A stretch of DNA of 64,000 nucleotides from the NCBI RefSeq assembly GCF_025449215.1, contig NZ_CP104900.1:4526001-4590000 (forward strand), in the 5' to 3' direction. Numbering within the stretch: position 1 is the stretch's first letter; the number at the start of each line of letters is the position of its first letter. The position numbers were made by a program, and so were the translations under genes. Below are positions 8,721 through 19,099 of the stretch, piece by piece. This DNA comes from Shewanella seohaensis (GTDB lineage Bacteria > Pseudomonadota > Gammaproteobacteria > Enterobacterales > Shewanellaceae). The notes under the pieces were generated by a model, which was not told the origin of the DNA, searched no databases, and saw nothing but the letters and a program-made list of their open reading frames with translations.

Positions 8721-8750
8721 ACAGCGGTGCCATTTTGCTGCACCGCTGTT
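8721..8750 (-). terminator. Terminator after mrcB
   Basis: An inverted repeat with ACAGCGGTGC arms and a 10-base loop, followed on the minus strand by a T-rich stretch. It lies 27 bases after the mrcB stop. Confidence 0.7.
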
Positions 8751-8776
8751 ATCGCTTTACCTATCAAGAATAAGTA

Positions 8777-11070
8777 TTACTGACCTAAAATCTTCTGCCA
8801 CCACTGCAACGGCTCGCCGCAGTTTTTCGCAGGATTATAGGTACCTCTAAGGGCTGGCAATGCCTCGGTATTGCGGCATCCCGCCTCCTTAGCTTCACCG
8901 GTATCACGGTCAAAGTAACCTTGGATCACGCCCGTTGGCGGAATCGAGCGCAGCCCAATCGGTGGACGCTCCTTCAAGAAGGCTTGATACACCGCCATGG
9001 CGCCACTGCTACCGTAGAGGCTGGTCTTGCCGTTATCGTCGCGTCCGACCCAAATCGCCGCGACGTTACGCTCGTCAAAACCGGCGAACCAAGAGTCGCG
9101 GCTATCGTTACTGGTACCGGTTTTACCCGCCAGCGCCACACCGGGGAAGGCATTGCCTAAGCGCGTTGCTGTACCCGAGCGTACCACTTGCTGCATGGCA
9201 TATTGCACCAAGAAATCAGTATCCGGCGTAATAGCTTGTTCCTTCGGTGAGCGAGTCACTGGCAACGGCTGATTGTGACTATCGAGCACCGCCGTCACTG
9301 TAGTGAGTTTACGATAGGCGCCACTATCGGCCAGTGTCTGATAAACCTGCGCCACCATTAACGGCGAGCCATTCACGGCGCCCAGTAGCATAGACGGGTA
9401 TTCGTTAAGCGGATCTTGCCAGCCAGATTTAGCCAGCGTGGTTGCCACCGCATCCACCCCCACGGCAATCCCGAGGTTCACCGTAGGTACGTTCATCGAC
9501 TTTTTCAGTGCCGTTAACAAGGAGACTTGTCCGCTAAACTTCTTATCAAAGTTCTGCGGTGACCAGGTTTTACCCTGCTCATTCTTTAGGGTAATCGGCT
9601 GATCTTTAAGTGGCGAAGCCAAGGTAAACTGGCTATTCGGTGCCAATGCGGTCGCATACACAAATGGCTTGATGAGCGAGCCAATGGGTCGGCGGATCTC
9701 AACCGCGCGGTTATAACCGTCAAAGCCAGGCGTCTTATCACCCACCATAGCCGCGATACCACCAGTGTATTTATCCGTCACGACCATACCAATCTGCAAC
9801 GACTTATTGCCTTTATCTAAGCTCTTAAAGGTTTGAGTCACGGCGATTTCGGCGGCTTCCTGCGCCATTGGATCGAGTGTGGTGTAAATCTTCACCCCAG
9901 ATTGTTTTAGTAACGCATCGCCATAACGCTCGTTAAGCTCTTGTTTAACCAAGGCATAGAATGCAGGTAATTTTTGATGCACTGGTTTATTGGGATTACG
10001 TAAGCCTAGGGGCGACTCTACCGCGACCTTGTATTGCGCGGTGCTCAGCTCACCCGACTCCATCAAGAGACGCAGCACTAAATCGCGACGCTCTTGGCTG
10101 CGCTCAGGATAACGCCATGGGTTGTAATAGGAAGGCCCCTTAATCGCCGCCACTAAAAACGCTTGCTGCGCCGTGGTTAGCTCGCCGATGGGTCGACCAA
10201 AATAGAACTGTGAAGCCAGCCCCATACCATGCACGGCGCGGGATTTATCTTGCCCCATATACACTTCGTTGAGGTAGGCCTCGAGGATTTCTTCCTTGCT
10301 GTAACGAAAATCGATAATCACCGCCATTAAGGCTTCGCGAATTTTACGCAGCAAAGAGCGCTCGCTTGAGAGGAAGAAGTTTTTCGCCAACTGCTGGGTC
10401 AGTGTCGAACCGCCCTGTACGGTACGACCCGCACTGATATTCACAAAAGCGGCGCGCAGAATCGCGAAGGGGTTGACCCCATGGTGTTCGTAAAAACTGC
10501 GGTCTTCCACCAGCAGCAAGGCTTTTACAATCGCCTTAGGCATTTCTTCTGTAGGGACAAACAATCTGTCTTCGCCGTCCCCCGCAATAATGCGGTCAAG
10601 CAAGACGGGCTCTAAATGGAATACCGCCAACTGGCGCTTATCTGACATACGTGCAATCGAGCTGATCCCATCGCTGTCGAAGCTAATCATCACCCGCTGC
10701 TCAGCTTGATCGCCCTCGGGATGTAAGAAGGGACGACGCCATAATTCGATTTTGGTGCTGGATGCAGAGAACTCACCGACCTCACGGGGATTGGCGACTT
10801 TGCGATAGCCCAAGAGTTTGAGTTCGGCCATTAACTGTGGATGACTCACGGCAGCGCCGGGATATAAGGCCATCGAGCGGCTAAATACCTGCGCGGGTAA
10901 GTGCCATTTTTGCCCCTCAAACTTGCGGGCAATAATTTGATCGAGGTAAATACTGTAGAAGGTCACAACGGCTAGGCCGATTAAGGCTAGTTTCCAAGTG
11001 AGCGACCAAATTTGCCCAAACAGGCCACGGCTGCGCTTCGCTTTCGCTTTTTTGTCGTCTTAGTTGTCAT
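8777..11070 (-). pseudogene. mrcB: Penicillin-binding protein 1b (transglycosylase/transpeptidase), N-terminal frameshift
   Basis: The body (10966-8777, 729 residues from an internal GTG) holds GT51 with the catalytic Glu in VEDRSFYEHHG and the transpeptidase motifs SLIK, SMN and KTGT. It makes and cross-links peptidoglycan at the outer face of the inner membrane. The start at 10966 falls inside the membrane helix. Upstream the same frame encodes a basic tail and the helix (RSRGLFGQIW, KLALIGLAVV) but meets a stop. An ATG at 11070 lies in another frame, and one extra base at 11060-11061 (AAG to AAAG on the coding strand) would join them, giving about 764 residues. This is probably a sequencing error or a recent mutation. 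Confidence 0.88.
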
Positions 11071-11147
11071 ATCTACTTCATCATTTATGCGTTAACGGCA
11101 TCAGTCACAGGCACAACACAAGGTTGTAAATCAAAGCAGTCTAAAGG

Positions 11148-13655
11148 CTATGACTGAGATAAACCTAAGGTTTTCTTCTTGGTAAATTTTGTGGGCTGCG
11201 TATTGGCAGGGTCGTCCGGCCACAGGTGTTTAGGATAACGCCCACGCATTTCTTTTTTCACTTCCACATAGGGTCCTTGCCAAAAACTGGCGAGATCCGC
11301 TGTTAGAGCCAAGGGGCGCTGCGCCGGTGACAGCAATTCCATCGTCACCTTAAGCTTACCTTGGGCCAGTAGCGGGCTGTCTGCCATGCCAAAGGTTTCC
11401 TGCAAACGTACCCGCAGCAAGGCTCGCCCCGAGGCATCGTACAATATCGGCGCAAAGGTGCCCGTGGCTAACGGCCATGAGGTGGGCAGCAGCGCATCGA
11501 GTGCCTGTTGCTGTGACCAAGTTAATTGGTTTACCAGCAAACTAAAGCAATCGAGTTTTTGTAATTGCGGCAGATTATTCACATTTTCAAGGTAGGGCGC
11601 CAGCCATGTTTCAAGGTTTGCCAGCAGCGCGGTATCGCTCATATCCGGCCAATCAGCATTCGGATCTAAATCGCGCGCTAACTGTAATCGAACCTGAAAC
11701 TGCGCTAAGTTATCGTGCCAATTGAGGATTTGTAACCCCTGCTGGCGAATGTAACTCAGTAATGCCGCTACAATTTGGCCGCGATTCGGATTAGCGATAG
11801 CCTCTGATTTCAGTAAAATCTGCCCGACTTTGGTTTGGCGTTCGGCCACCGCGCGGCCTTTAGCTTCATCCCAACCACATTGATCATGACGCTCCACCAG
11901 CTCGGCCAATTCCTCGTCGAACAGACTTGGCGATAATGGACTGGCGAGATAAATCCGCCCGGCATTCTTGCCTTCGGTTTCTTGAAAATCTGCCACCACC
12001 AGCCAAGGCGTTTGCGCTAAGGCATCTTCGGCGTTGAGCACCACACCCGTTCCATTGGCCAATTGATACCCCTCAACGCCACGGGATTTGGCAATGCGAT
12101 CGGGATAAGCCAGCGCCAACAGCAAACCGACATCCTGATGATGGGCATGGGAGGCGACGGCCACTAAATCGGCCTGAGTAAATTGCTTATCTAGCGCCAG
12201 CTTTTTAAGCCATTGTTTGGCCTGCTGCCCCGCACTGCCTTGGGTGGCAAAGTGCAGATAATTCATGATATCGGCGCCTTTGCGCGGCAATCCCCGCGCC
12301 TCTAAAATCCCCGCCAGTAAACAGGCTAAGGCCGCCAGTTGATGTTCATCGCGAGATTTGGCCACCAATAACATATGGGCGAGGCGCGGATGACACCCCA
12401 GCTCATAAGCCGCTTTGCCATGCGCAGTCAGCTTGTTTTGTTCATCGACCATGCCTAAACGCTGGAGCAGTTGCCAAGCTAATGCCTCGTTCACCGTGGG
12501 CGGCGCAGTCAATAACAGTAAGTCGCTGAAGGATTTCGCGCCCCAGTAGGCACAGTCGTGGGCCATGGCGACTAAGTCGGCTTGGCTGATTTCGGGCTCA
12601 TCGGCCTTGAGCAGACGTTGATGCTCCTCTTGGCCCCATAAACGGATGCACTCGCCCGCTGCCAAACGCCCCGCACGGCCAGCACGCTGGGTTGCCGAGG
12701 CTTGGCTGATGCGCTTAAGGCTTAAACGTGTCACCCCAGTTTTAGGATTAAAGCTGGCTTGGCGTTTATAACCGCTGTCGATAACCAGGCCAATGCCCTC
12801 GATGGTCAAGCTCGACTCGGCCACGTTGGTTGAGAGCACAATTTTGCGCCTGCTGCTGTCGGCCTTTATCGCCCTGTCTTGTTCCTGCGCCGATAGCTCG
12901 CCATAGAGTGGGCACACCGTCACGCGACTGTTATAGAGGCGCTCTTCTAGATACTGCGCCACTCTAAGGATTTCGGCTTTACCGGGCAAAAACACCAAAA
13001 TATCCTGTGGCCCCTTATCGCCTACGGATATCGCGGCATCGAGCACAACGCGGCTCAGATGATCGAGCCAATGCTGCTGCCCAGCAACGGGGCGATAGCG
13101 AATGTCGACCGGGAAACTGCGCCCTTCACTCTGTAGCAAGGCGGCATCGGGCATCAACTCAGCCAATGTCAGGCCAGATAAGGTTGCCGACATGGCGAGG
13201 ATTTTTAAGTCATCCCGTAGTGAGCTTTGCACTTCGAGCGCCAAGGCTAAACCGAGATCTGTGGTCAAATGCCGCTCGTGGATCTCATCGAAAATGATCA
13301 TCTCGATGCCTGTTAATTCAGGATCTTGCTGGATCATGCGAGTTAAAATCCCTTCGGTGACAATCTCAAGTCGAGTCTCACCACTGACCTTTGACTCGCC
13401 GCGCACGCGATAACCTACCTCTTGCCCTACCGCCTGCTGCCGACAACTGGCAATAAATTGCGCCACGCTACGGGCAGCCACACGTCGAGGTTCCAGCATT
13501 AAAATCCGCCCAGAAATCTCAGGCCAATCCAGCATGGCTAAGGGCAATGCGGTCGATTTACCCGCACCCGTTGGCGCTTCGAGGATCACTTGCGCATGTT
13601 TCGCAAAGGCATCGCGCAGGGATGGCAATAAGGAATGAATGGGTAGATTGTTCAA
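11148..13655 (-). CDS. hrpB: ATP-dependent RNA helicase HrpB
   Basis: A DEAH-box helicase of 835 residues, normal for HrpB. Motifs in order: GAGKST (Walker A, about residue 30), DEIH (motif II), SAT (motif III), and QRAGRAGR (motif VI). The HrpB-specific C-terminal domain follows and ends in GRYPKHLWPDDPA. The start is a TTG at 13655; I see no strong ribosome-binding site, so it could differ slightly. It lies just upstream of mrcB on the same strand, a common pairing in gammaproteobacteria. Its cellular RNA substrate is not settled. Confidence 0.94.
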   Translation of the reverse strand: MNNLPIHSLLPSLRDAFAKHAQVILEAPTGAGKSTALPLAMLDWPEISGRILMLEPRRVAARSVAQFIASCRQQAVGQEVGYRVRGESKVSGETRLEIVTEGILTRMIQQDPELTGIEMIIFDEIHERHLTTDLGLALALEVQSSLRDDLKILAMSATLSGLTLAELMPDAALLQSEGRSFPVDIRYRPVAGQQHWLDHLSRVVLDAAISVGDKGPQDILVFLPGKAEILRVAQYLEERLYNSRVTVCPLYGELSAQEQDRAIKADSSRRKIVLSTNVAESSLTIEGIGLVIDSGYKRQASFNPKTGVTRLSLKRISQASATQRAGRAGRLAAGECIRLWGQEEHQRLLKADEPEISQADLVAMAHDCAYWGAKSFSDLLLLTAPPTVNEALAWQLLQRLGMVDEQNKLTAHGKAAYELGCHPRLAHMLLVAKSRDEHQLAALACLLAGILEARGLPRKGADIMNYLHFATQGSAGQQAKQWLKKLALDKQFTQADLVAVASHAHHQDVGLLLALAYPDRIAKSRGVEGYQLANGTGVVLNAEDALAQTPWLVVADFQETEGKNAGRIYLASPLSPSLFDEELAELVERHDQCGWDEAKGRAVAERQTKVGQILLKSEAIANPNRGQIVAALLSYIRQQGLQILNWHDNLAQFQVRLQLARDLDPNADWPDMSDTALLANLETWLAPYLENVNNLPQLQKLDCFSLLVNQLTWSQQQALDALLPTSWPLATGTFAPILYDASGRALLRVRLQETFGMADSPLLAQGKLKVTMELLSPAQRPLALTADLASFWQGPYVEVKKEMRGRYPKHLWPDDPANTQPTKFTKKKTLGLSQS

Positions 13656-13770
13656 TGCAACAGTATCAACAGATAAAAATGATGGGGAAGTTTAACATAG
13701 GCCTTAGGCAGTGTCCCTCCCGCGGCCTTAGCTTTGATACGTCACAGTTTGGCATTGGCTTGCTAAAAAT

Positions 13771-13803
13771 AGCATCGCCCCGACAGCAAGACTCTCGGGG
13801 CGC
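13771..13803 (-). terminator. Terminator after the TonB receptor
   Basis: A GC-rich hairpin with arms CGCCCCGA/TCGGGGCG, followed on the minus strand by a T-rich stretch (TATTTTT). It is 22 bases after the receptor stop. Confidence 0.8.
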
Positions 13804-13824
13804 CAATAGCACAAATAAGCCGAG

Positions 13825-15831
13825 TTAGAACTGATAGGTCAGCTTAGCCCACAGATTACGGCCCGGCTCATTGACCCTAAACATGGCCTCACTGCCCGGC
13901 AGATCGTTCCCCGTACCCGCCTTACTCACATGCTCGGCATAGGCAGTATCAAACAGGTTTTCGACACCCAAAATTAAGGATAAATCCTTGTTATACGACC
14001 AAGAAGCATTGAGCGCCAAAGTACCAAAACCGCTGCTTGGGCCTAAGTCTTGTCCCACAATATTGCCATGACCTAAGGTGTAACGGTCTTGCGCGGCCAC
14101 CACTCGCCACTGCGCCGCCATGGTCCAACTTTGCCATTGGTAGTTAACGGTTAATCTGGCCTCTAGCGGCGATATTTGCCCAAGCGCGACCTTGTCGGTA
14201 TCGTTTTCGCCATGGGTATAACTCACCGTGAGTTGGCTCGACCATTGCTCATTCAGCGCATAATCTAGGCTGGCCTCACCGCCGTAGAGGCTCGCATCGA
14301 TATTACGGGCAAGGGTGGCTTGGCCGCTGGAATCAATCAGGATATAGTCCGCAATCTCACCATAGAAGAGTGACACCGAAGCCTCGACAGGCCCCTGATA
14401 AATCCAACCTATATCGAACTGATTGGTGGTTTCCGCTTTCAGGTCAAAGGCTTTTTGTGCAGGATTATCGGCGCTAGCCTTCATAATCTCCCAATAATCC
14501 GGCATCCGCTGCGCCGAGCCAAAGCCTGCATAATATTGGTGCTGCGCGGTTTGAAACTCATAACGCAGGTATCCACTGTAGAGGGTATCGTCCCGCTCGC
14601 CCTGCTGAGCAATCAAGAGCTCGCTATTCCAGTCGTCTAGCCTCAATCCTGCGTGCAAGCTACTGCTGCCTAGGTCGCTCTCTTCAAAACGATAGCGGGA
14701 CTCGGCAAACAGCCCATAGTTTTGATAGCGCATATCCTCTTTAAAGGGCTTATTAAGCAGGTCATTTAGCCCGACATCGCCGGGCGCCATGCTGCGACCA
14801 TCGTGTTTGCTCGACATATAATCCAGCCCCAGTGTTAATTCGAGGGCATCGAGTGGCGCTAACTCGAACCACAAATGGCCGCCCTCCGTCATCCGCCGCA
14901 CATTGGCACCTGAATTAACCCCTTCATCGAACCTATCCATAATGTGGTCGTTTTTATTGCTAAAGGCTTGCAGTTCGACCGCCGTTAACCAGCTCGATTC
15001 AAACTCGTGTTGTAGCAGTAGCGCCGCATCACGATTATCGATTTGACGCGCCTTATTTAACCTGTCGGCATACTCGGCTTCGCCGCTCGACTCACCGTAG
15101 GCTAACTCAAGCACCGTGCGCTCTGTCGGTGTCCACCCCAAGGCGAGATTGGCGTTTTGTCGGTCATAACTCGACTGTACTTTATTGCCGTTTCCGTCTT
15201 CATAATGGTCACTACTGGATTGATTCATATCGAAATCAAGGTAGTAATTCTTATCCCCAGCACTCAGCTCCACCATGGCATCTCGCCTATCGAAACTGCC
15301 GCCCGTCGCGCTGGCCCGGCCTTCAAGATCCGCCTGGTTAAAGCGATGGCGATTTTTCTCAAATAGAATTGTGCCCGCAGTGCCGACAGGGCCGTACTTC
15401 ACCGTCTGTGGCCCTTTGATTACCGTTATCTGATCGTAGCTTTCGGGGTAAATATAGTTTGTCGGTGGGTCCATACGTCCACCACAGGCGCCATACACAT
15501 GCTGACCATCATCGACTATGTTTAAGCGCGAGCCGCCCAGCCCCCGAAACATGGGATCGCCACCGGAGCCGCCCTTGCGGGTGATGTTAAATCCGGGGAT
15601 CGAACGTAAAAATCCCGAGCCATCATAGGCAGGCAATGGCAAACGGTTCTGTTTAGGATCGCTCACTAGATGAACAGGTTGGCGCATCACATCGCCAGAT
15701 ACCCGCAGATAATCGTTACATTTTTTATCTTCACCACAATCGCTCGCCTCAGAAGACCAGCCTAATTGAGGTACAGCGGTGCCCAGCACACCCGCTAAAA
15801 TAACGGCTAATTTGATAGGTTGATACAGCAC
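13825..15831 (-). CDS. nosA: TonB-dependent copper receptor (NosA/OprC family)
   Basis: An outer-membrane receptor of 668 residues with a signal peptide (cleavage near residue 27). The plug includes DPMFRGLGGSRLNIVDDG and a YGACGGRMDPPTNYIYPE stretch with a cysteine and methionine. This matches the copper-receptor subfamily (NosA, OprC). The following IKGPQTVKYGP is a normal plug element. The barrel ends in a terminal phenylalanine (LTYQF). It would bring copper, or a copper complex, across the outer membrane with energy from TonB. It stands alone between terminator and promoter. Substrate is inferred from the subfamily. Confidence 0.88.
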   Translation of the reverse strand: MLYQPIKLAVILAGVLGTAVPQLGWSSEASDCGEDKKCNDYLRVSGDVMRQPVHLVSDPKQNRLPLPAYDGSGFLRSIPGFNITRKGGSGGDPMFRGLGGSRLNIVDDGQHVYGACGGRMDPPTNYIYPESYDQITVIKGPQTVKYGPVGTAGTILFEKNRHRFNQADLEGRASATGGSFDRRDAMVELSAGDKNYYLDFDMNQSSSDHYEDGNGNKVQSSYDRQNANLALGWTPTERTVLELAYGESSGEAEYADRLNKARQIDNRDAALLLQHEFESSWLTAVELQAFSNKNDHIMDRFDEGVNSGANVRRMTEGGHLWFELAPLDALELTLGLDYMSSKHDGRSMAPGDVGLNDLLNKPFKEDMRYQNYGLFAESRYRFEESDLGSSSLHAGLRLDDWNSELLIAQQGERDDTLYSGYLRYEFQTAQHQYYAGFGSAQRMPDYWEIMKASADNPAQKAFDLKAETTNQFDIGWIYQGPVEASVSLFYGEIADYILIDSSGQATLARNIDASLYGGEASLDYALNEQWSSQLTVSYTHGENDTDKVALGQISPLEARLTVNYQWQSWTMAAQWRVVAAQDRYTLGHGNIVGQDLGPSSGFGTLALNASWSYNKDLSLILGVENLFDTAYAEHVSKAGTGNDLPGSEAMFRVNEPGRNLWAKLTYQF

Positions 15832-16036
15832 GATATTCCCCTACATATTGTTTTTAATGATTTTTGTGGGGGTATTGTTGTTACTGGCGAGGGAAGCGCA
15901 ATCAAAACTCGGCTGGGCGCGACAATCTGTCGCAGCCCAAATTGCGAGGGATCACAATTAAATAAATAGTGGTAAATGAGTCGCTTAGCCGTTAAGAATT
16001 GCAGATTTGCGAAAACTCAGCGCAAGATAACCTAAG

Positions 16037-18223
16037 TTAGCGTAGCCAAGGTTCGGCCAAGCCAGAGGTTAAGGTCAGTAACGGCATAGGCTTGTTGATG
16101 GCATAACCCTGGGCATAATCCACGCCTAGGCTTTTTAACTTAGTGGCAATTTCGGTGGATTCAACAAACTCCGCCACCACATCGAAGCCCATATCTTGCC
16201 CTAACTGGCAAATGGCTTTGATGATGGCTTGGTCGGCCTCATCCTCACACAGGTTAATCACAAACTGGCCGTCGATTTTGACATAATCCACGTTCAAGCG
16301 TTTAAGGTAGGCAAAGCTTGAGAACCCCGCGCCAAAGTCATCCAACGCGAGTTGACAGTTTAATGGCCTCAGCACTTCAATCAATTTAGTGGCCTGATCT
16401 AATTGGCTCACCGCGGCAGTTTCGGTGATCTCAATGCAGAGCTTATCCACCAGCTCAGGTTCGGTCATCAGGCGCATTTCGAGCCAATTCATAAACTCGC
16501 TGTCACCTAACGAGGTCGCCGACAGGTTGACCGAGACCAACTCCAGCTGTTGCCAAATATCCAAATGGCTACTGCCCCACTTCAGCAGATTATCGATCAC
16601 CCACAGGTCGACCTTGGCCGCCAAGTTGTAACGCTCCGCTGCGGGGAGAAAGATCGCCGGCGAAACAATAGTGCCATTGGCCTGCACCATCCGCAGCAGC
16701 ACCTCTAAATGCAGGCCGGATTCTTCGCGACTTAACGGGGCAATGCTTTGGAAATACAGCTCAAATTGATTTAGCGCGAGGGCGCTGACGATATCGACTG
16801 AGGCCATCATCTCGGTATAGAGGCGGGTCATTTTAGGATCTTTGGCACTGTACAAGTGCCAGCCATTGCGGCCCTTATCCTTGGCGAGACGACAGGCCGC
16901 ATCGGCCTGACTCATCACAGTGTAAATATCCGTCGCAGACTTCTCGAGCTTAGCGATCCCCATGCTGACACTGACATTGTGGCAACGGTTTTCCCAAATA
17001 AACTCGTGGGTCGCTAACTGAGTGCAGATCCGATTAGCGATATGCTGCGCCGAATCCACATTGCAATAATGCATTAAAATCCCAAACTCATCGCCGCCCA
17101 AACGCGCGACAATATCGCCCTTACGCACCAATTGCTTGAGACGTAATGCAAGCTGGCACAATAACTTATCACCGGCCTGATGACCGCTCACATTGTTGAT
17201 CACCTGAAACTGATCGACATCGATAAAGGCAACGCAGGTCGGCATCTCATCTTTGGTTTGCAGCAGGTTTTCGAGCAAGGCCTCAAAATGCAGCCGATTC
17301 GGTAACCCCGTCAAAGCATCATAATTGGCATGGAAGGACAGCTCATCGGCGAGGCGATATTTTTCACTAACATCCTCGGCAATCATCACTAGGGTGTCTT
17401 TATTGCCGTGAATTTGGCTAAAGCTCAGCCTCAGCCAATCCAACTGCAGGTTAGATTTTAAGGGTAACTCACACCAAGCTTGCCCCAATACGCCTTCGCG
17501 CACCATGTGTAGCGTGTCGGTGAGCATGGCATGCTCCTCTTCGCGCACCATGCTAAATAAATCGTATCCATGCTGCACTGGCAGGGTTTGCAACGCGACT
17601 TTATTCAGCATGGTCAGTTGGTTCTGTTTATCGAGCAGCGCGCAGGCTAAAGGCAGTTGATTAAAGACTTCGCGATATTTGTGCTCACTGGCCAACATAT
17701 CGTGGGCGATACGGGTCAGTTCCATCGCCGAGCCAATCATCACGGCGGCATGTTGAAACTCCCGAATAAACTCCGCACTCCATTCACAACATTCGGAACA
17801 ATTGACTGCGCCGAGGGCGATACGGGTTTCGCCAAACACCACAGGCGGTAACACCAATAGGCTTTTAACGTTCCAATCACGAAGTAACGCCCGCTCCGCT
17901 TGAGCCTCCGCGGGCAAGGTATCGACATCGGGAAGATTCAGCAGTGTGGGGGTTCTCACTAAGGAGCGAAAAAACGGCATACGCGCGAGCGGCCAGACCC
18001 GTGTCTGTTGGCCCTGACTAAATTGCGGTTTTAAGTACAGATTACGGGTACGTAGATGGTCTAAGGCTAAACTGCCCGTCAGCACAAATACGCCATCACA
18101 ATGCAACTGCAGCGTGATGGCCTCTAGGGCTTGATCAACATTTTGCTCTAGGGTTTCTAGCGGCGTTTCGCTAAAAATTGTCACTAATGCCTGTTGGAGT
18201 GGATTTGCTAAACCATCTGACAT
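16037..18223 (-). CDS. GAF-PAS-GGDEF-EAL cyclic-di-GMP signalling protein
   Basis: A soluble protein of 728 residues. A GAF domain lies at about 20-175, a PAS domain at about 180-295, GGDEF at about 300-460 and EAL at about 480-720. The diguanylate cyclase signature is intact (RLGGDEF), as is the RKGD inhibitory site five residues before it. In the phosphodiesterase domain the signature reads EVL rather than EAL, but ETA, DDFGAGFSSF and KIDGQF are kept, so activity is possible. It could make or break cyclic di-GMP in response to a small ligand. The ligand is unknown. Confidence 0.92.
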   Translation of the reverse strand: MSDGLANPLQQALVTIFSETPLETLEQNVDQALEAITLQLHCDGVFVLTGSLALDHLRTRNLYLKPQFSQGQQTRVWPLARMPFFRSLVRTPTLLNLPDVDTLPAEAQAERALLRDWNVKSLLVLPPVVFGETRIALGAVNCSECCEWSAEFIREFQHAAVMIGSAMELTRIAHDMLASEHKYREVFNQLPLACALLDKQNQLTMLNKVALQTLPVQHGYDLFSMVREEEHAMLTDTLHMVREGVLGQAWCELPLKSNLQLDWLRLSFSQIHGNKDTLVMIAEDVSEKYRLADELSFHANYDALTGLPNRLHFEALLENLLQTKDEMPTCVAFIDVDQFQVINNVSGHQAGDKLLCQLALRLKQLVRKGDIVARLGGDEFGILMHYCNVDSAQHIANRICTQLATHEFIWENRCHNVSVSMGIAKLEKSATDIYTVMSQADAACRLAKDKGRNGWHLYSAKDPKMTRLYTEMMASVDIVSALALNQFELYFQSIAPLSREESGLHLEVLLRMVQANGTIVSPAIFLPAAERYNLAAKVDLWVIDNLLKWGSSHLDIWQQLELVSVNLSATSLGDSEFMNWLEMRLMTEPELVDKLCIEITETAAVSQLDQATKLIEVLRPLNCQLALDDFGAGFSSFAYLKRLNVDYVKIDGQFVINLCEDEADQAIIKAICQLGQDMGFDVVAEFVESTEIATKLKSLGVDYAQGYAINKPMPLLTLTSGLAEPWLR

Positions 18224-18392
18224 GAAAAGGGATTTCCTTACCTACAATTCCATTTAAGGTATTATTTCTACACTGACCTCGGATAAACTCAAGCCGTCGA
18301 AGTCCATCATGGGACTAGCGCAGAAATGTCTGTATTACCAAACAAAAGCATAGCTTATGTTTGGCATTTGAGCAGGTGATGGAGATAAACAG

Positions 18393-18965
18393 GTGTTACA
18401 ACGACTCTTCCTTGGGTTTGCCCCCACAAGCATACAGCGGCAACAACTGCTGCAATTGCAGCAAAGCTTGGCGCCGCATTTAGTGCCACATGCTAAACCC
18501 GTCATCCAAAGCAATTTACACTTAACCCTCGCGTTTTTAGGACTCGCCAATCCGACTCAAGTGGCGCAGTTGCTCGACGGTGTCGATAAGCTGGCTAAAC
18601 CAAGATTCAGTGTCACGCTGGATAACATCGCCGTGTGGCCTAAGGCGCAGATCTGTTGTTTAAAGGGCGATAGCATCAGTCCTGAGTTAGCCCTCTTAGC
18701 ATCACAGGCACAGGATTTAGCCCAACAGTTACAGTTGCACCTGAGTGAGCATCCGTTTCGGCCCCATATCAGCTTGTTTAGAAAGGCAAAGCCGTCAGGC
18801 ATCTTGGCGAGTGAGCTAACGCTTAAGGAGTTGGTACAGCAGAACGTCATCCAAGCTTCGATGCTTGAACTCACGCTCGCACCCGAGGAGCTGCATTTGT
18901 ATCTTTCCGCCAGTGGCGGACGCGGTGTGGAATATCAAATCTTACATTCTTGGCCGCTCGCATAA
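18393..18965 (+). CDS. thpR: RNA 2',3'-cyclic phosphodiesterase (2'-5' RNA ligase family)
   Basis: A protein of 190 residues, normal for ThpR. The two HxT/S motifs of the 2H phosphoesterase superfamily are visible as HLTLAFLG (about residue 50) and HISLFRK (about 128). It opens 2',3'-cyclic phosphates on RNA ends in the cytoplasm. The start is a GTG at 18393 after a short AGG-like site. It is divergent from the GGDEF-EAL gene, with about 170 bases between them for both promoters. Confidence 0.92.
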   Translation: MLQRLFLGFAPTSIQRQQLLQLQQSLAPHLVPHAKPVIQSNLHLTLAFLGLANPTQVAQLLDGVDKLAKPRFSVTLDNIAVWPKAQICCLKGDSISPELALLASQAQDLAQQLQLHLSEHPFRPHISLFRKAKPSGILASELTLKELVQQNVIQASMLELTLAPEELHLYLSASGGRGVEYQILHSWPLA

Positions 18966-19033
18966 ACCCAATCCGCTAACGCGAATAAACGATGCACTAG
19001 AAGTAATCAGTAAAAATAATCCTTAAAAAAACA

Positions 19034-19060
19034 ATCAGCCCGAGCATGGCTCGGGCTGAT
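19034..19060 (-). terminator. Terminator shared by the Sel1 gene and thpR
   Basis: A hairpin with ATCAGCCCGAGC/GCTCGGGCTGAT arms and a 3-base loop. It is followed on the minus strand by TTGTTTTTTT. It lies between two converging genes and serves mainly the minus-strand one. Confidence 0.85.
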
Positions 19061-19099
19061 AACAAAACCACAAAACCGATAACAAAACCACAGACGAGG

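Noticed and set aside
8921..9272. Several open frames on the plus strand inside mrcB
   Set aside because: They are antisense shadows of the transpeptidase domain, with no family signature.
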